Shown here: positions 61,190 through 64,000 of the stretch, in pieces
Position numbering within the stretch: position 1 is the stretch's first letter
Layout: each line of letters opens with the position of its first letter
NCBI GenBank assembly: GCA_900540395.1
Contig: UQFQ01000005.1
Location: 31,742 to 95,741, forward strand
DNA: 64,000 bases
DNA from: an uncultured Mollicutes bacterium
GTDB lineage: Bacteria > Bacillota_I > Bacilli_A > RFN20 > CAG-826
Direction: 5' to 3'
Made by a program: the position numbers and the translations under genes
Notes under the pieces: generated by a model
Seen by the model: only the letters and a program-made list of their open reading frames with translations
The model's database searches: none
What the model was told of the DNA's origin: nothing

Positions 61190-61606
61190 TTACTCTTTAA
61201 ATGAGTTTTTAGCAAAGAGCTCAATCATTGCTTTTCTAAGTTCTCTTTCTTCCTCTTGATGTTCAAGTCTAGATAGTTCAGTTTTTAATTTTCTTTCGGC
61301 TTCTTCTTGTAATTTACGTGTTTTTTCAACATCAATATTTTCAACGGCGATAATGCTATTTAAAACAAGAACGGCAGTGTTGGTACTTTCTATAAAATGA
61401 ATTGCACCTCCACCAACTGCATAGTGTTTTTCTTTTTGATTATTAGCAACTGTTAAAACGGAAATTTCAATGTTAGCCAAATATTCTACGTGATTAGGAA
61501 GGATTGTAACTTCGCCTTCGCTTGTTAAAACTGTAAGGCTATCGATTTCCTTTTCTTCATATATTTTTTCAGGTGTAACTATTTTTAAATGGAATTTTTT
61601 GTCCAT
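61190..61606 (-). CDS. atpC: ATP synthase epsilon subunit
   Basis: 138 aa. F1 central-stalk subunit that regulates ATP hydrolysis. FHLKIVTPEKIYEEKEIDSLTVLTSEGEVTILPNHVEYLANIEI and the two-helix C-terminal hairpin (KTRKLQEEAERKLKTELSRLEHQEEE) are typical. Low GC and codon choice match the rest of the window, so it belongs to the host genome. One nt after atpD. Confidence 0.95.
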   Translation of the reverse strand: MDKKFHLKIVTPEKIYEEKEIDSLTVLTSEGEVTILPNHVEYLANIEISVLTVANNQKEKHYAVGGGAIHFIESTNTAVLVLNSIIAVENIDVEKTRKLQEEAERKLKTELSRLEHQEEERELRKAMIELFAKNSFKE

Positions 61607-61607
61607 A

Positions 61608-63122
61608 TTATTTTTGATTTTCTGAAAGCATTTTTGCTTTTTCTACGGCATCGTCAAAAGTACCAACATATAAGAAAGCAGCTTCTGGTAAATTGTCACC
61701 TTCACCATTTAAAATTCTTTCAAAAGAAGAAATTGTATCTGGAAGTTTTACGTACTTTCCTTTTGTGCCTAAAAATTGCTCAGCGACAAAGAAAGGTTGG
61801 GATAAGAAATTTCTAATTTTTCTAGCTCTATCAACAACGAGTTTATCTTGATCTGACAATTCATCAACACCTAAAATAGCGATGATATCTTGCAAATCTT
61901 TATATCTTTGTAAGATTTCTTGGATTTGACGAGCAACTCTATAATGTCTTTTTCCAATAATATTAGGATCTAAAATATTACTATTACTTGCTAAAGGATC
62001 TACAGCTGGATAAATACCTAAAGCAGCAGTGTTTCTATCAAGAACGGTACGAGCATCTAAGTGAGCGAATGTTGTAGCAGGAGCAGGGTCTGTTAAATCA
62101 TCAGCTGGAACATAAACGGCTTGAATAGAAGTGATTGAACCATCACGAGTAGAAGCAATTCTTTCTTGAAGTTGACCCATTTCAGTAGCAAGAGTAGGTT
62201 GATAACCCACGGCGGAAGGCATACGCCCCAGCAATGCCGAGACTTCCGAACCCGCTTGCGTGAAACGGAAGATATTGTCAATAAAGAACAAAATATCGCG
62301 TTTTTCACCTTCACTTCCGGCATCACGGAAAGATTCCGCAACCGTCAGTCCGGACAATGCCACAGAGGCACGTGCACCCGGAGGCTCGTTCATCTGGCCG
62401 AATATCAGAGATACCTGCGACTTTTCCAATTCGTTATAATCAACTTTGGAAAGGTCCCAATCCCCTTTCTCCATACTTTCTTTGAATGCTTCGCCATAGC
62501 GAATAACACCCCACTCAATCATTTCACGAAGCAAGTCGTTACCTTCACGGGTACGTTCACCTACTCCGGCAAATACAGAGAATCCATTATGTTTCTTGGC
62601 AATGTTATTGATAAGTTCCTGAATCAATACGGTTTTTCCGACTCCCGCACCACCGAACAGACCGATCTTACCACCTTTGGCATACGGTTCGAGCAAGTCG
62701 ATCACCTTGATACCCGTAAAGAGTACCTCCTGCACGGTAGTCAAATCTTCGAATTTGGGAGGATCGCGGTGAATGGAATATGCACCTTTCCGGTCGAGTT
62801 CCTTCATACCGTCAATAGAATCACCGACCACATTCATCAGTCGCCCTTTAATTTGTTCACCAATCGGCATTGTTATCGGACCTCCGGTAGGGCGCACTTT
62901 CATGCCTCTCTGAAGTCCGTCGGTACTATCCATAGCCACGGTGCGAACCGTATTTTCACCAATGTGTTGCTGTACTTCTACAATCAGTATTTTGCCGTTT
63001 GGCCTTTTTATCTCCAGTGCATCATGTATACTTGGTAACATCACTTCTGCATCTGTACCTTCAAAGTACACATCGACCACAGGGCCGATCACCTGGGATA
63101 TATGTCCGATAATCTGTGACAT
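61608..63122 (-). CDS. atpD: ATP synthase beta subunit, chimeric reading frame
   Basis: 504 aa with the ATG ending at 63122 (a TTG six nt upstream is in frame but the protein normally starts MSQIIGHISQ). Walker A GGAGVGKT, catalytic Glu in GERTREGNDL and ALLGRMPSAVGYQPTL are intact. Residues ~1-305 have Bacteroidetes-like sequence and GC-rich codons; residues ~306-504 have the A/T-rich codons of the host. The switch is near base 62,205 (GYQPT). It reads through in frame because this stretch is nearly universal. Most likely an assembly chimera, not a natural fusion. Confidence 0.85.
   Translation of the reverse strand: MSQIIGHISQVIGPVVDVYFEGTDAEVMLPSIHDALEIKRPNGKILIVEVQQHIGENTVRTVAMDSTDGLQRGMKVRPTGGPITMPIGEQIKGRLMNVVGDSIDGMKELDRKGAYSIHRDPPKFEDLTTVQEVLFTGIKVIDLLEPYAKGGKIGLFGGAGVGKTVLIQELINNIAKKHNGFSVFAGVGERTREGNDLLREMIEWGVIRYGEAFKESMEKGDWDLSKVDYNELEKSQVSLIFGQMNEPPGARASVALSGLTVAESFRDAGSEGEKRDILFFIDNIFRFTQAGSEVSALLGRMPSAVGYQPTLATEMGQLQERIASTRDGSITSIQAVYVPADDLTDPAPATTFAHLDARTVLDRNTAALGIYPAVDPLASNSNILDPNIIGKRHYRVARQIQEILQRYKDLQDIIAILGVDELSDQDKLVVDRARKIRNFLSQPFFVAEQFLGTKGKYVKLPDTISSFERILNGEGDNLPEAAFLYVGTFDDAVEKAKMLSENQK
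62195..62220. other. Probable assembly junction between host and Bacteroides DNA
   Basis: Left of this point codons end mostly in A/T; right of it GC-rich codons such as GGC, CCC and GAC dominate. The codons for VGYQPT could be identical in both genomes, giving overlap for a false join. Confidence 0.75.
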
Positions 63123-63601
63123 AAGCAATCTTTTTTATATTATTCTTTTTCTTTCCTATTGAATCTTAAATAGTATGACAAGGAACGAATGCTTCGCGCT
63201 TTATCTGTTTTTACTATTATAATAACAGCTAAGTTCCACTTTTGTTCATCTATATTTTATTTCTGATAAACTATCACCTAAAGAAATAGTTATATAAACA
63301 ACTGCGCAAATGTAGAAACAAATCCGTGAGATTGTTCTTTCTTTTTTAAAATTTGTCGTTCGATAACACTTGTTAGGCCAATAAAGACTACAAATAGACC
63401 AAAATAGAGTTTATAATATTACAAATAGTCAGCAAAAAGTTTCTGTTACTTATAAAATAGCAACTGTATATGTTTGATTCTAATAAGTTTTCAGACTCAT
63501 TGTTTATAATCAGAACATTAGCAAAAAAACAAAATAGTAGCACCGGCAACTAGTTTTGTGTTCGGACACATCCGAAGATACCTACCGATTTAAAAATAAA
63601 A
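63123..63601. other. Bacteroides-like intergenic region between purT and atpD
   Basis: About 480 bp, no ORF of note. AT-rich promoters of the Bacteroides kind (TTTG ... TAxxTTTG) are expected but I cannot locate one with confidence. No host genes. Confidence 0.4.
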
Positions 63602-63644
63602 ACTCCAACTCGCCGGAATTTATAAATCCGGTGAGTTGGAGCTT
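63602..63644. terminator. Strong hairpin terminator after purT
   Basis: CTCCAACTCGCCGGA (63603-63617) pairs with TCCGGTGAGTTGGAG (63627-63641), 14 of 15 bp plus one G.T. A-rich sequence before it gives a T-run on the minus strand, where purT ends 25 nt earlier. Confidence 0.85.
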
Positions 63645-63668
63645 TTATATTAAATATCGATCGGATAT

Positions 63669-64000
63669 TTAATATACTTCCACCTTTTCAGCTATTCTCT
63701 TTGCCTTATCGCGCAAAGCGTCCAGATCGGAGTCGAGCGGAGCATAACACAGTACCACTCCCATACGACGGTTGACGCGGGTAAACGGCTTACCGAATAT
63801 ACGCAGGTAAGTATCTTCCTCTTTAGTGACTTCCTCCATTCCGCGGTATTGAGGACGTTCTTGGCTGGCTATCGGAGAAAGGATAACGGCACTCGCTCCT
63901 ATCCTCTCTTGCTTAATGCCCGGAATAGGAAGTCCAAGCACAGCACGCAAATGAAGTTCGAACTCATTCAAATTCTGCGTTCCTGCCAATGTCACCATAC
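63669..64000 (-). CDS. purT: Formate-dependent GAR transformylase 2, C-terminal part (5' beyond window)
   Basis: The last ~110 residues of PurT: MVTLAGTQNLNEFELHLRAVLGLPIPGI, GASAVIL, IFGKPFTRVNRRMGVVL and DALRDKAKRIAEKVEVY. PurT is an ATP-grasp enzyme that makes formyl-GAR from formate in purine synthesis. GC-rich codons and protein style match Bacteroides and not the host. The frame is open to the window end. Confidence 0.9.
   Translation of the reverse strand, partial: MVTLAGTQNLNEFELHLRAVLGLPIPGIKQERIGASAVILSPIASQERPQYRGMEEVTKEEDTYLRIFGKPFTRVNRRMGVVLCYAPLDSDLDALRDKAKRIAEKVEVY

Noticed and set aside
1..62200. Mycoplasma genetic code (TGA as Trp)
   Set aside because: TGA ends several full-length genes at the expected place (HAD phosphatase, malQ, first ABC ATPase) and Trp is encoded by TGG.
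62166..63038. 290-codon plus-strand ORF opposite atpD
   Set aside because: Shadow of the conserved, GC-richer atpD frame on the other strand; no start signal and no recognisable protein.
61608..63122. Natural horizontal transfer of half of atpD
   Set aside because: The foreign DNA continues into a non-atp Bacteroides gene, and the join is in a universally conserved stretch, so an assembly join is simpler. Not excluded without reads.
1..64000. CRISPR array
   Set aside because: No series of regularly spaced direct repeats; the only tandem repeat is the two-copy 24-bp unit near tRNA-Gly.

Overview
Low-GC bacterial DNA with Gram-positive (Bacillota / Mollicutes-like gut Bacilli) gene content: spx, RNase J, ylbF-rsmD-coaD, whiA, CYTH-nadK, sdaA, Zn-type S14 and a uninterrupted S10-spc-alpha ribosomal run. 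TGA is used as a stop (for example at the ends of the HAD phosphatase, malQ and the first ABC ATPase), so this is not the mycoplasma code. No database search was possible, so the lineage is inference. The last ~1.8 kb (from about 62,205) is visibly richer in GC and looks like Bacteroides DNA. The switch lies inside atpD at a universally conserved stretch, so the contig is very probably a metagenomic chimera there.

Layout. 1-4,510: 3' end of queA, three glycosyltransferases and queH. 4,901-20,026: promoter, structured leader, then rpsJ through rplQ with secY, adk, map, infA, rpmJ and rpoA (rpmD absent) and a terminator. 20,044-30,940: metabolism and RNA/housekeeping genes (HAD phosphatase, HepT-like protein, GH3 glycosidase, Spx, CYTH, NAD kinase, an EIIB-like protein, Maf, RNase J, deformylase, YlbF, RsmD, CoaD). 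31,000-38,261: membrane proteins (YitT, thioredoxin-like lipoprotein, YwaF/TMEM164-like), WhiA, an XRE regulator and serine dehydratase. 38,282-40,814: Zn/Cd efflux operon (ArsR, separate HMA protein, P1B ATPase) under a self-contained operator-promoter. 40,864-46,388: a lone SIR2-domain protein, malQ, rimO, then a TnpB-like RuvC protein preceded by a compact structured-RNA candidate. 46,551-60,711: a segment bounded by outward-facing tRNA-Thr and tRNA-Gly genes, each followed 3 nt after CCA by nearly the same 41-bp sequence. Inside are a TetR-controlled ABC exporter, mgsA and ldh (methylglyoxal and lactate), a 1,899-aa DUF4011/UPF1-type helicase-nuclease with a zinc-ribbon/TPR membrane partner, and rdgB. 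60,684-60,983: truncated tRNA and IS66 transposase remnant. 61,190-62,205: host atpC and the 3' part of atpD. 62,205-64,000: Bacteroides-like 5' atpD and the 3' end of purT.

Expression style. Genes inside operons have strong AGGAGG-type ribosome binding sites, but many first genes have a -10 box ending only 6-8 nt before the ATG and no ribosome binding site, which predicts leaderless mRNAs. Clear operator palindromes sit in the promoters of the ArsR, TetR/ABC, YitT and WhiA units. The best candidates for undescribed biology are the TnpB-like protein with its upstream RNA, the single-gene SIR2 protein, the giant helicase pair, and the Lys/Ala/Thr-rich tails grafted onto several ribosomal proteins.
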